From contig NZ_JAHRCU010000019.1 in NCBI RefSeq assembly GCF_019083995.1, forward strand, positions 29,638 through 93,637: a DNA stretch of 64,000 bases, read 5' to 3'. Each line of letters starts with the position of its first letter. The first letter of the stretch is position 1. The translations under genes and the position numbers were made by a program. The notes under the pieces are model-generated. The model worked only from the letters and a program-made list of their open reading frames with translations, ran no database searches and was not told where the DNA came from. Positions 1 through 8,040 of the stretch are shown in pieces. The stretch comes from Roseococcus sp. SDR. Its GTDB lineage: Bacteria > Pseudomonadota > Alphaproteobacteria > Acetobacterales > Acetobacteraceae.

Positions 1-1
1 G

Positions 2-1294
2 TCCCAGTCCACCACGGGTCAGCTGAACAACGGCTCGTCCTCGGGCCTGCCGACCAACGTCGGCTCCGGCACGCAGAACGTTCCGCCCGATGGCGTGAAC
101 AACGCCCGCATCGGCAAGAACGACATCTCGACCGACGCCGGCATCGACGTCATCGTGAACGGCAAGCTGGCCAACGGCCTGACCTACGGCGCGCAGATCT
201 CGCTGAACAGCAGCGGCATCGAGGGTCGTCAGGTGCTCGGTGGCCGTTCGTCCGCCGGCAAGACGACCGTCCAGGTCGACGAGATGTACGCCTTCATCGC
301 CCACCCGCGCTTCGGTCAGGTTCGCTTCGGTGACGAAGACGGCGTCATGGGCGGCCTGATGAACTCGGGCTGGGTGCAGGGCTTCGGCACGGGTGGCGTG
401 CACGGTTCGTGGGAGTCCTTCGTGACCCGCCAGGCCGGCGGCCGCACGACGACCGCCCCGGGTGGTCTGGGTGACAACTCCAAGATCATCTACATGACGC
501 CGCAGTGGGCCGGTTTCGACTTCGGTGTGTCCTACGCCCCGAACGCGAACATCGGTGAGGACGTCGGCTGCCCCAACAACGCCAACTCCGGCTACTGCGA
601 CCGCGCCTATGCCTTCACCGGCGCCCGCAACTTCGGCATCTACGCCGCCGGCCCCGAGCAGGCTGCCCGCCGCAATGAGTGGCAGGTCGCCGCCCGTTGG
701 CGCGGTAACGTGGGTGGCGTCGGCATCGCCGGCACCGTCGGCTACATCGGCGCCGGCGCGGCCCGTGACATGACCACGATGGGCCAGCAGGCTCGCGTGT
801 TCAACAACATGAACATCTGGCAGGCGGGCGTTCAGGCCAGCTATGCCGGCTTCACGGTGGGTGCGAACTACACCTACGGCGACTACAACTTCTTCTGGGG
901 CAACACCCTGCGTGGTGACCGTCCTGCGGAGCAGCTGGTCGTCGGTGGCCAGTACGTCGTCGGCCCCGTCACCGTCGGTGCCAACTTCGTGACCGGCCTC
1001 TTCGAGGGTGGCACGCGCGGCACGCTGACCGAGAACTCCACGGGCACGGCCTTCATCCCCGGCACCAACGCCTTCCCGGCGAACGTGAACACCAGCACCA
1101 ACGCCGCGACCATGCGTCGCTGGGGTCTGGGCGCCGGTGCGAACTACCGCCTGGCCCCTGGCATGGACCTGATCGCCGAGTACGTCTACTACTCGGTGCG
1201 TGAGCAGGGCCGTGACCTGGACCCGAACCGCCAGGGCATCCAGAGCCGCGCGTTCAGCAACGTCTTCCTGACGGGCGTGCGCCTGGCCTTCTGA
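2..1294 (+). CDS. Outer-membrane porin, 5'-truncated by window edge
   Basis: This is a general-diffusion porin of the Gram-negative (Porin_4-like) type, forming a beta-barrel in the outer membrane. The frame is open from base 2, so the signal peptide and first strands lie outside the window; an internal GTG at 95 is not the true start. Visible features are alternating hydrophobic/aromatic strands with Gly/Asn-rich turns, a PxFGQVRFGDEDG segment typical of the constriction-loop region, and a C-terminal Phe (…GVRLAF) as required by the BAM machinery. It ends 36 bases before a strong hairpin terminator, so it is the last gene of its transcript. The substrate cannot be told from sequence. Confidence 0.9.
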   Translation, partial: SQSTTGQLNNGSSSGLPTNVGSGTQNVPPDGVNNARIGKNDISTDAGIDVIVNGKLANGLTYGAQISLNSSGIEGRQVLGGRSSAGKTTVQVDEMYAFIAHPRFGQVRFGDEDGVMGGLMNSGWVQGFGTGGVHGSWESFVTRQAGGRTTTAPGGLGDNSKIIYMTPQWAGFDFGVSYAPNANIGEDVGCPNNANSGYCDRAYAFTGARNFGIYAAGPEQAARRNEWQVAARWRGNVGGVGIAGTVGYIGAGAARDMTTMGQQARVFNNMNIWQAGVQASYAGFTVGANYTYGDYNFFWGNTLRGDRPAEQLVVGGQYVVGPVTVGANFVTGLFEGGTRGTLTENSTGTAFIPGTNAFPANVNTSTNAATMRRWGLGAGANYRLAPGMDLIAEYVYYSVREQGRDLDPNRQGIQSRAFSNVFLTGVRLAF

Positions 1295-1330
1295 GCCAGA
1301 CTCACCGCGTCACAGAACGTGACCTGGGAG

Positions 1331-1365
1331 GGGGCGACGGGACATCCCGTCGCCCCTTTTCTTTT
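1331..1365 (+). terminator. Rho-independent terminator after porin
   Basis: A perfect 11-12 bp stem (GGGGCGACGGGA, 1331-1342, with its complement 1345-1356) is followed at once by TTTTCTTTT. It lies 36 bases past the porin stop and before the next start at 1394. Confidence 0.93.
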
Positions 1366-1393
1366 GGGCTGCGCTCCAGTAATTGATCCGGCC

Positions 1394-1936
1394 ATGACCC
1401 AGATCGCTCGCCCGATTCTCCCGCTCTGCCTCGGCCTCGCGCTACTGGCCGGATGTTCCGGCGGGCGTCAGGTCGGCAATGAGGAATACGGCACGGATAA
1501 CCGCCGCGAACTCGCGCTGCGCCAGACCGGCGCGGCGACCGATTCGGGGCTGGTCGTCTTCGGTGTGGACCGTTCGCGCCAGGCGCGCGAAGCCGCCGCG
1601 GGCGCCGGCGCTGGCATGACGGTGAACGCCTTCCTCTGGCGCGCCACGCTCGACACGCTGTCCTTCATGCCGCTTGCCAGCGCCGATCCCTTCGGCGGCG
1701 TGATCATCACCGACTGGTATTCGCCGCCCCAGGCCGAGGGCGAGCGCTTCAAGGCCACCGCCTACGTGATCGGCCGCCAGCTCCGCTCCGACGGCGTTCG
1801 CGTGCAGGTCTTCCGCCAGGTGCAGCGCGGCAATCAGTGGGTGGATGCCCCGGCCTCCACGGCCACGAATTCCGAGATGGAAGACCGCGTCCTGGCCCGT
1901 GCGCGCGAACTGCGCAGCCAGTCCGCCGGGCGCTGA
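1394..1936 (+). CDS. DUF3576 domain lipoprotein
   Basis: This is a 180-residue conserved alphaproteobacterial lipoprotein of unknown function. The ATG at 1394 gives a signal peptide ending in the lipobox LLAGC, so the mature protein begins at a lipidated Cys. An upstream GTG-type start at 1319 would overlap the porin terminator and has no signal peptide. The core holds the family hallmarks VNAFLWRATLDTL, MPLASADPFGG and ITDWYSPP, followed by a strand-rich stretch ending VRVQVFRQ. It likely sits at the periplasmic face of the inner or outer membrane. No partner is evident next door. Confidence 0.88.
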   Translation: MTQIARPILPLCLGLALLAGCSGGRQVGNEEYGTDNRRELALRQTGAATDSGLVVFGVDRSRQAREAAAGAGAGMTVNAFLWRATLDTLSFMPLASADPFGGVIITDWYSPPQAEGERFKATAYVIGRQLRSDGVRVQVFRQVQRGNQWVDAPASTATNSEMEDRVLARARELRSQSAGR

Positions 1937-1945
1937 CACCCGTTT

Positions 1946-2425
1946 TCAGCTGGCGCGGTCCGCCGCCAGCTTCTCGATGATCTGAAGCATCTTCAGGATC
2001 TCCTGCTCGCGCAGCGCGTCAATCTTCGCGTGCAGCGCCTCGATCTCCAGCTCCGCCTTCACATTGATCCGATAGTCGAATTCCGCGTGCCGCCGGTCGA
2101 GCTCGGAGGCGCGGTTCTGGCTCATCATGATGATGGGCGCGGTGTAGGCCGCCTGGAAGGACAGCACGAGGTTGAGCAGGATGAAGGGGTAGGGGTCCCA
2201 CCGCTCGATGAAGGCGGTGATGTTGAGTCCGATCCAGACCAGCAGCAGCGCCGACTGGATCAGGATGAAGCGCCAGGAGCCGACATTGCGCGCCACCCAG
2301 TCGGCCACGCGCTGTCCGACGCCCAGCGGCGGCGGAGCAAGGCTGCGCGCCGGGCGCTCGGCCCGCAATGCGCGCAGCATGGTTTCTTCCTCAGGGGTGA
2401 TCTCGAAACGGGGCATGGGCGGCAT
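1946..2425 (-). CDS. DUF1003 domain membrane protein
   Basis: A 159-residue inner-membrane protein of the DUF1003 family, function unknown. After a soluble N-terminus (about 45 residues) there are two hydrophobic segments (roughly SWRFILIQSALLLVWIGLN and PYPFILLNLVLSFQAAYTAP), then the family motif APIIMMSQNR and a charged helical tail probably forming a coiled coil (RRHAEFDYRINVKAELEIEAL). The start at 2425 (MPPMPRFE) was preferred to an upstream start at 2479 because it begins just before the conserved region; an ATG at 2416 is also possible. It converges on the DUF3576 gene with a 9-base gap. Confidence 0.85.
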   Translation of the reverse strand: MPPMPRFEITPEEETMLRALRAERPARSLAPPPLGVGQRVADWVARNVGSWRFILIQSALLLVWIGLNITAFIERWDPYPFILLNLVLSFQAAYTAPIIMMSQNRASELDRRHAEFDYRINVKAELEIEALHAKIDALREQEILKMLQIIEKLAADRAS

Positions 2426-2496
2426 CCTGGAATCTGCGCCAGGATAGCGCCGCCCACCGCCCCGCGAAGCCAGGCGCATGTCGCCTGGCGGGCGGC

Positions 2497-2979
2497 TCAG
2501 AGCGCGGCGAGAACCGTCTCGGCCTTGCTCACCTCGAAGGCGCCGGGCTCTTCGACGCCGACATGTGTCACCACGCCGTTCTTCGCGACCAGCACGAAGC
2601 GCTGGCAGCGGATGCCGAGGCCGCGGGCGGTCAGGTCGAACTCCAGGCCCAGCGCCTTGGTGAAGGCGGCGCTGCCATCGGCCAGCATGGCGACGGTGCC
2701 GATCGCGTTCTGGTCCTTGCCCCAGGCGCCCATCACGAAGACGTCGTTCACCGACATGCAGGCGATGGCGTCCACGCCCTTCGCCTTGAACTCGGCGGCG
2801 TGGTTCACGAAGCCCGGCAGATGCTTGGCCGAGCAGGTCGGCGTGAAGGCGCCGGGCACGCCGAAGAGGACCACGGTCTTGCCGCCGAAGAACTCCTCCG
2901 TGGTGACCTCCTGCGGGCCATCGGCCGTGGCCTGCATCAGCTTGGCCGAGGGAATCTTGTCACCAACCTTGATCGTCAT
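2497..2979 (-). CDS. Peroxiredoxin (Prx5/redoxin family)
   Basis: A 160-residue thiol peroxidase that reduces H2O2 and alkyl hydroperoxides in the cytoplasm. The peroxidatic cysteine lies in the family motif PGAFTPTCS (about residue 48), with KTVVLFGVPGAFTP before it and the Prx5-type segment VNDVFVMGAWGKD after. It starts MTIKVGDKIP with a good GGAGG ribosome site 9 bases upstream, which settles the start within a much longer open frame. It is transcribed divergently from the YqgE gene across about 100 bases. The reductant (glutaredoxin or thioredoxin) cannot be told from sequence. Confidence 0.95.
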   Translation of the reverse strand: MTIKVGDKIPSAKLMQATADGPQEVTTEEFFGGKTVVLFGVPGAFTPTCSAKHLPGFVNHAAEFKAKGVDAIACMSVNDVFVMGAWGKDQNAIGTVAMLADGSAAFTKALGLEFDLTARGLGIRCQRFVLVAKNGVVTHVGVEEPGAFEVSKAETVLAAL

Positions 2980-3079
2980 GAGGGTTGCCTCCGAAGGGGT
3001 TTTGCGGAGGGAAGGTTTAGGCGGTTCCGTCGGGGGTGTCACGCTTGCCATGGCCGGGGCATCGCCCCACATCCTGGGC

Positions 3080-3694
3080 ATGTCCCCACGTGAAACCACA
3101 TCGGGGCGGCCGGATCGCCCGCCAGCTGGCGCGCCCAAGGCCAGCCCCCTCGCCGGGCAGCTGCTGATCGCCATGCCCCACATGCAGGATCCGAACTTCG
3201 CCGGGAGCCTGGTCCTGCTCTGCGCCCATTCGCCGGATGGCGCGATGGGCCTCATCCTCAACCAGCCCATCCCGAAGCTCAGCTTCGAGGGGCTGCTCCG
3301 CCAGATCGGCGTGGAGCCGCTGCCCCCCGCGCGCAGCATCCGCCTGGTCAATGGCGGCCCGGTCGAGGAGGGGCGCGGCTTCGTGCTGCACAGCGCCGAC
3401 TGGCGTGCCCAGGGTTCGATGGACGTGACGGGCGAGGTGTCGCTGACCGCAAGCCTGGACGTGCTGCAGGCCATCGCCAGCGGCGGCGGGCCGCGCCAGG
3501 GTCTGCTGGCGCTGGGCTATGCCGGCTGGGGCGCCGGGCAGCTCGAGCAGGAGATCGCCCGCAATGACTGGCTGCATGTGGACCCGGACGAAGACCTGAT
3601 CTTCGGCGGCCCGGATGAGACGCGCTGGCGCCGGGCGCTCGCCAAGCTGAAGGTGGATCCGCTGCTGCTCTCGGGTGTCGCCGGGCACGGCTGA
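3080..3694 (+). CDS. YqgE/AlgH family protein
   Basis: A 204-residue member of the UPF0301 YqgE/AlgH family, a conserved cytoplasmic protein with poorly defined, possibly regulatory, role. Family hallmarks are visible: GQLLIAMPHMQDPNFAGSV-like opening, HSPDGAMGLILNQP, the NGGPVEEGRGFVLH stretch, ALGYAGWGAGQLEQEI and the end NDWLHVDPD. The start is uncertain: ATG 3080 was chosen, but ATG 3050 has a better upstream purine stretch (GGGGGTG) and adds 10 residues. It ends 4 bases before the stop of the convergent glycosyltransferase gene. Confidence 0.9.
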   Translation: MSPRETTSGRPDRPPAGAPKASPLAGQLLIAMPHMQDPNFAGSLVLLCAHSPDGAMGLILNQPIPKLSFEGLLRQIGVEPLPPARSIRLVNGGPVEEGRGFVLHSADWRAQGSMDVTGEVSLTASLDVLQAIASGGGPRQGLLALGYAGWGAGQLEQEIARNDWLHVDPDEDLIFGGPDETRWRRALAKLKVDPLLLSGVAGHG

Positions 3695-3698
3695 CGGC

Positions 3699-4349
3699 TC
3701 AGCGGTAGAAGCGCGCCAGCCGCTCCGGCGGGACGCCGGCGAAATAGAGGCCCAGCGTCATCAGGTTGCGCGCGGAGCGCCGCCACCAGCCATCCCGCCG
3801 CCAGCGAGCGGCGGAGGTGATGGCGCAGGCCGGCATCTCCGCCAGCCGGGCGCGGCCGAGGCGCCGGACGAGATCCACATCCTCCATGAGCGGGATCGGG
3901 TGGAAGCCGCCCACTGCATCGTAGAGGGCGCGGGAGATCAGCAGGCCCTGGTCGCCATAGGGCAAAGCGAGCCGGCGGCAGCGCCAGGCCACGGCCGCTT
4001 CCAGCCGCCGCGCCTGGGGAGATTCGTCATCCAGGGCGAAGCGGAAGAAATGCGCCTGGTCCGCCCGGGCGAGGGCGGCCTCCACCGCCGTCTCCCAGCC
4101 GGCGTCCAGCCGCGTATCGGCATGCAGGAAGAGCAGCCATTCGCCCCGCGCGGCGGCGGCCCCGGCGGCGAGCTGCGTGCCCCGCCCGCGCGGCGCCGTG
4201 ACGAGGCGCACCCCGGCCAGATCCGCCACGCTGTCCTTGCTGCCGCCATCGGCCAGGATGACCTCGCCGAGCCCAGACAGCTGTTCCAGCAGGGGCGGCA
4301 GGAGGTGGGCGGCGTTCAGCACCGGGATGACGGCGGAAATCCGTTCCAT
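3699..4349 (-). CDS. TIGR04283-type glycosyltransferase family 2
   Basis: A 216-residue soluble GT-A glycosyltransferase. The start MERISAVIPVLN shows the nucleotide-sugar fold; GEVILADGGSKD, ARGEWLLFLHADTRL (DxD-type metal site, HADT) and YGDQGLLISRALYDAVGGFHPIPLMEDVDLVRRL are all typical of the TIGR04283 transferase 2 subfamily. The acceptor is unknown. ATG 4349 has AAGGGA just upstream. Members often sit beside a TIGR04282 partner, but none is present here; the neighbour across a 72-base divergent gap is a radical SAM gene. Confidence 0.88.
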   Translation of the reverse strand: MERISAVIPVLNAAHLLPPLLEQLSGLGEVILADGGSKDSVADLAGVRLVTAPRGRGTQLAAGAAAARGEWLLFLHADTRLDAGWETAVEAALARADQAHFFRFALDDESPQARRLEAAVAWRCRRLALPYGDQGLLISRALYDAVGGFHPIPLMEDVDLVRRLGRARLAEMPACAITSAARWRRDGWWRRSARNLMTLGLYFAGVPPERLARFYR

Positions 4350-4421
4350 TTTCCCTTTTTGTTCTTGACTCGCGTCCGGCATTTTCGCACCTTCCGACGT
4401 GAACATTAAGGGAACTTGGCC

Positions 4422-5528
4422 ATGCCCGATGGTGGCGGACATTCCTGGATTCAGAAAGACCTCGTCCCCCAGCGCGGCCGGGCGGCGCTGTCCAACCACA
4501 CCCCGCGCTTCGAGCGCCAGGTGGCGGAAGCCTTCGATGATGGCTGGGGCAGCCTGACCGAGGACATGCCGAGCCTCAGGACCACCCTCACCCGCGAGGC
4601 GGCTAGGTCGGCCCTCACCTATAACGACAGCCCCGACCTCGGTTTCGACCGCTCGATCAACCCCTATCGCGGCTGCGAGCATGGCTGCGTCTATTGTTAC
4701 GCGAGGCCCAGCCACGCCTATCTCGGCCTTTCGCCCGGCCTGGATTTCGAAACCCGGCTGCTCTTCAAGCCCGAGCTGCCCGAGATCCTGGAGCGCGAAC
4801 TCTCCCGCCCCGGCTATGTGCCGCGCCCGGTGGCGCTGGGCGCCAACACCGATCCCTACCAGCCGGTGGAGCGCGAACAGGGCCTGACGCGCCGCGTGCT
4901 GGAGGTGCTGGAGCGTTTCGGCCATCCGGTGACGATCGTCACCAAATCAGCCGGCGTGCTGCGCGATGCCGATATCCTGGCGCGGATGGCCCAACGCAAT
5001 CTGGTGCGCGTCTGCATCTCCATCACCACGCTCGACGCCAAGCTGGCCCGCGCCATGGAGCCGCGCGCCGCGAGCCCGATGCGCCGGCTGGAGGCGGTGC
5101 GCGCGCTGGCGGCGCAGGGCATTCCGGTGGCCGTCCTGGCCGCCCCCATGATTCCTGGCATCAACGACGCCGAACTGGAACGCATCCTGGAGGCCAGTGC
5201 GCGCGCCGGCGCCACCAGCGCCGGCTATGTGCTGCTGCGGCTGCCGCTCGAGCTTCGCCAGATCTTCGAGGAATGGCTGAACGCCCATTACCCCGAGCGC
5301 GCGGCCCGTGTGCTGGCCCTGGTGCGCCAGACGCGCGGCGGCAAGCTCTATGACGCCCGCTTCGGCCAGCGCCAGACCGGCGAGGGCGCTTATGCCGAGT
5401 TGCTGGCCCGACGCTTCGACGTGGCACTGCGCCGCCTGGGCCTCGACCGGCGCGAGGGGGGCACGAGCCGCCTCGATTGCACGCAGTTCAATCACCGCGC
5501 CGCATCGCGGCAGCTGGAATTGCTGTAA
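4422..5528 (+). CDS. PA0069-family radical SAM protein
   Basis: A 368-residue radical S-adenosylmethionine enzyme of the PA0069/SPL-like group, substrate unknown. The [4Fe-4S]-binding motif is GCEHGCVYCYARPSH with Cys at about residues 85, 89 and 92. Further family landmarks are NPYRG before the cluster, the GANTDPYQPVE segment, VTIVTKSAGVLRD and PMIPGIND. Start chosen at ATG 4422 because AAGGGA lies 8 bases upstream; a TTG at 4416 is less likely. The C-terminal FNHRAASRQLELL tail is also seen in relatives. It precedes the SirB1-like gene by 42 bases. Confidence 0.92.
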   Translation: MPDGGGHSWIQKDLVPQRGRAALSNHTPRFERQVAEAFDDGWGSLTEDMPSLRTTLTREAARSALTYNDSPDLGFDRSINPYRGCEHGCVYCYARPSHAYLGLSPGLDFETRLLFKPELPEILERELSRPGYVPRPVALGANTDPYQPVEREQGLTRRVLEVLERFGHPVTIVTKSAGVLRDADILARMAQRNLVRVCISITTLDAKLARAMEPRAASPMRRLEAVRALAAQGIPVAVLAAPMIPGINDAELERILEASARAGATSAGYVLLRLPLELRQIFEEWLNAHYPERAARVLALVRQTRGGKLYDARFGQRQTGEGAYAELLARRFDVALRRLGLDRREGGTSRLDCTQFNHRAASRQLELL

Positions 5529-5570
5529 CGCCCGGTGTCGCCAGGCCCGTGCCTGCGCTACAAGCGGGGC

Positions 5571-6422
5571 ATGTCCGCCTCCCCCCAGGAAGAGGCCCGC
5601 GCCGCCCTCGACGCCGCCGGCCAATTGCCCGATGCCGAGCTCGACCTCGCATCCGTCGCGCTGCAATTCGCGCGCATTGACGCCCCCACGGCCGATTGGC
5701 GCGCGGCGGCCGAGTTGCTGAGCCGGATCGCCCGTCGCGCGGTGGAGCTGGCGGCTGCCGATCCCGCGGCCGATGGAGGGGAGCCCGAGCGCCGCCGCGC
5801 CCTGTTGGCAGGTCTCATCCATGGCGAGTTCGGCTTCGCGGGCGATGCCGAGACCTATGACGACATGGCGAATGCCAACCTCATCCAGGTCCTGGAACGG
5901 CGGCGCGGCCTGCCCGTGGCGCTCGGCCTGCTCTGGCTGCACGCGGCCGAGGCGGCGGGCTGGAGCGCGCATGGGCTGAACGCCCCGGGCCATTTCCTGC
6001 TGGCACTCCCGCATGCGCGGGGGCAGATCGTGCTCGACGTCTTCGCCGGCGGGGACCAGCTGCTGGCGCCGGAATTGCGCGCCCTGATCAAGCGGGTGGC
6101 CGGCGAGAACGCCGAGCTGAAGCCCGGCATGCTGGCGACGATGACCAAGCGCGACGTGCTGCTGCGCCTGCAGAACAACATCAAGCTCCGCCGCCTCCAG
6201 GCCAATGACCTGGAAGGTGGCCTGGCCGCGACGCGGGACATGTTGCGCCTGGCACCCGACCATGCGGGGCTTTGGCGCGAGATGGGGCTGATCGAGCACC
6301 GGCTGGAGCGCATCAGCGCGGCCTTGGCCAGCCTGGATCGCGCTCTGGAGATCGAGCCGCGCGGCGAGGCGGCGGCGCGCATCCGCGGCCTGGTGGAAGA
6401 GCTGCGCAACCGGCTGAATTGA
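5571..6422 (+). CDS. SirB1 family protein (transglutaminase-like N-domain plus TPR)
   Basis: A 283-residue cytoplasmic protein of the SirB1 family. The N-terminal half carries the transglutaminase-like SirB1 signature (RRGLPVALGLLWLHAAEAAGW, then GHFLLAL), the C-terminal part a tetratricopeptide-like pair (LRLAPDHAGLWREMGLIEHR, IEPRGEAAARIRG). The residue that is the catalytic Cys in true transglutaminases is not obvious, so it may be non-enzymatic. Relatives are often linked to peptidoglycan or PrmC-type neighbours, not seen here. Start ATG 5571 (MSASPQEE). It converges on the TVP38 gene; the space between holds a tandem repeat. Confidence 0.85.
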   Translation: MSASPQEEARAALDAAGQLPDAELDLASVALQFARIDAPTADWRAAAELLSRIARRAVELAAADPAADGGEPERRRALLAGLIHGEFGFAGDAETYDDMANANLIQVLERRRGLPVALGLLWLHAAEAAGWSAHGLNAPGHFLLALPHARGQIVLDVFAGGDQLLAPELRALIKRVAGENAELKPGMLATMTKRDVLLRLQNNIKLRRLQANDLEGGLAATRDMLRLAPDHAGLWREMGLIEHRLERISAALASLDRALEIEPRGEAAARIRGLVEELRNRLN

Positions 6423-6434
6423 GCGCGGCTCCGT

Positions 6435-6538
6435 CTCCAACGCGCGTCCCGTGGTCACTTCTCCAACGCGCGTCCCGCGGTCATTTCTCCAACGCGCGTC
6501 CCGCGGTCACTTCTCCAACGCGCGTCCCGCGCGATGCC
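6435..6538. repeat. 26-bp direct tandem repeat, four units
   Basis: Four head-to-tail copies of a 26-base unit begin at 6435, 6461, 6487 and 6513 (core CTCCAACGCGCGTCCCG). Units 2 and 3 differ at one base; unit 4 diverges in its last six bases where it enters coding sequence. Read on the minus strand, unit 4 plus the edge of unit 3 encode the last residues and stop of the TVP38 gene, so units 1-3 are extra copies of that gene's 3' end, each with its own in-unit TGA. The repeat fills the convergent space after the SirB1-like gene. Confidence 0.95.
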
Positions 6539-7211
6539 TCCCCATCAGCCAGACCCCCAGTCCGACACTGAAGGCCAGCAGAATGACGGAGAGGCCAAGC
6601 TGCCAGAAGCCGTCCACGCGCACGCCCTTGCCGAGCAGCGCGAAGACCACCGTCTGCGGCAGGTAACCGAGTGCCGAGGCCAGGAAGAAGGCGCCTGCCG
6701 GGAGCGCCGACATGCCGGCCAGGAAATTGAGCGCGAGGTTGTTGCCCACCGGAAACAGCCGGAGCGCCAGCGCCGCGCCGAAGGGGTTCTCCCGCAGCGT
6801 TTCCACCACCGGTCGCAGCCGCGGGCCGAAGCGCCCGGCGAGTCGCCGCTCCGCCCAGTCCCGCGCGATGGCGCGCGCCCAAGCGTAGGCCAGCACGCAG
6901 CCCAGCATCTGCGCGCCCAGCGCGACGCCCACGCCGATCACCGTGCCGAAGGCATAGCCCGCCAGGAAGGCCACCACCTGGCGCGGCACGCCGACCGCGG
7001 TGGCCAGCCCGCCCGCCAGCAGGAAGAGGCTCTCCCCGAGGAGGCCCTGGTCGCGGATATAGAGGTCCACCCATTCCGTGCCCGGCGCGGCACCCAGCGC
7101 CCGCAGCAGCACGCCGCCGAACGCGAGCCCCGCCACCATGAGCAGCAGCTTGCCAAGGCCCAGCGAGCGGGAGGACCGGGCCGGCCTCGTCTGACCCGCC
7201 CCGTCCGTCAC
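6507..7211 (-). CDS. TVP38/TMEM64 family (VTT/DedA-like) membrane protein
   Basis: A 234-residue inner-membrane protein with about five hydrophobic segments. The VTT (SNARE-associated) signature is visible as GVPRQVVAFLAGYAFGTVIGV, then NPFGAALALRLFPVGNNLALNFLAGMS, where the re-entrant loop and conserved Arg/Pro/Asn lie. Family members are linked to lipid scrambling or undecaprenyl-phosphate recycling, but no specific role is shown. It starts with GTG at 7211 inside the stop of the upstream glycosyltransferase (GTGA overlap), implying coupled translation. Its last codons and stop are part of the 26-bp repeat. Confidence 0.88.
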   Translation of the reverse strand: MTDGAGQTRPARSSRSLGLGKLLLMVAGLAFGGVLLRALGAAPGTEWVDLYIRDQGLLGESLFLLAGGLATAVGVPRQVVAFLAGYAFGTVIGVGVALGAQMLGCVLAYAWARAIARDWAERRLAGRFGPRLRPVVETLRENPFGAALALRLFPVGNNLALNFLAGMSALPAGAFFLASALGYLPQTVVFALLGKGVRVDGFWQLGLSVILLAFSVGLGVWLMGRHRAGRALEK

Positions 7212-7924
7212 GGCGCCTCGATCTCGGGGCGCTTGCCGCGCCGCTGCAGCCAGGCCACGCCGAAGAGGTCGAAGATGCTCACCGCCAGCCGGTCCAGCGT
7301 GCCGTAGTTGGAGGCGCCGCGCAGCCGGGGGCGGTGGTTCACCGGCTCGCTCAGCACCACGGCGCCGGCGCGCAGCGCCAGCGCGGGCAGGAAGCGGTGC
7401 ATGTGATCGAAGTGCGGCATGGTCTGAAAGAGGGCGCGCGGAAACAGCTTCAGCCCGCAGCCGGTATCCGGCGTCGCGTCCTTCAGGAGCGAGGAGCGGA
7501 TGGCGTTGGCGAGGCGCGAGGAGCGCCGCTTCACCCAGCTGTCCTTCCGGTTCACACGGTGCCCGGCCACCATCACCCAGCCGCCGGTCGCCGCAGTTTC
7601 AGCCTCGGCGCGAGCCAGCATGCGGGGGATGTCGGCAGGGTCGTTCTGGCCGTCACCATCCAGCGTGGCGATCCAGGTGCCGGCCGCCGCCGCCACGCCC
7701 GTCATGATGGCGGCCGATTGTCCGCAGCTCGCCTTGTGGCGCAGCCGGCGCACCGCCAGCCCGGCCAGGATCTCGGGCGTCGCGTCGGTCGAGCCGTCAT
7801 CCACGTAGATGATCTCGTGCGGGATCGCGGCCAGGGCCGCCTCGATCTCGGCGACCAGGGGGGCGATGTTCGGGGCCTCGTTCCGCACGGGAATGACGAC
7901 CGAAACCAGCGGTGCGGCGGACAT
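7208..7924 (-). CDS. DPM1-like glycosyltransferase family 2
   Basis: A 238-residue GT-2 enzyme of the dolichol/polyprenyl-phosphate sugar transferase type. It opens VSVVIPVRNEAPNI, carries HEIIYVDDGSTDATPEIL and the metal-binding IATLDGDGQNDPADIP, and has the acceptor-side GCGLKLFPRALF. There are no C-terminal transmembrane helices, so it is the soluble DPM1 form. Coupling to the TVP38 gene by a GTGA overlap suggests a shared role with a polyprenyl-phosphate carrier; that is inference. ATG 7924 start. It is divergent from heme A synthase. Confidence 0.9.
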   Translation of the reverse strand: MSAAPLVSVVIPVRNEAPNIAPLVAEIEAALAAIPHEIIYVDDGSTDATPEILAGLAVRRLRHKASCGQSAAIMTGVAAAAGTWIATLDGDGQNDPADIPRMLARAEAETAATGGWVMVAGHRVNRKDSWVKRRSSRLANAIRSSLLKDATPDTGCGLKLFPRALFQTMPHFDHMHRFLPALALRAGAVVLSEPVNHRPRLRGASNYGTLDRLAVSIFDLFGVAWLQRRGKRPEIEAP

Positions 7925-8040
7925 GCGGGGGCGTTACCAGCGCGCATCCCGGGCCACAAGCCCGCGATGGTGGCAATTCTTGCGACTTCGCGTTGAGCCC
8001 ATGGGCTGGCGGCGTGGTTCTCGGTTACTATGTCGCGGTC

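Noticed and set aside
4947..6458. A 503-codon minus-strand frame across the radical SAM and SirB1 genes.
   Set aside because: It crosses two well-supported genes in the opposite sense and has no family motif.
6435..6538. Possible CRISPR array.
   Set aside because: The units abut with no unique spacers, and the block is only four units of 26 bases next to no cas gene.
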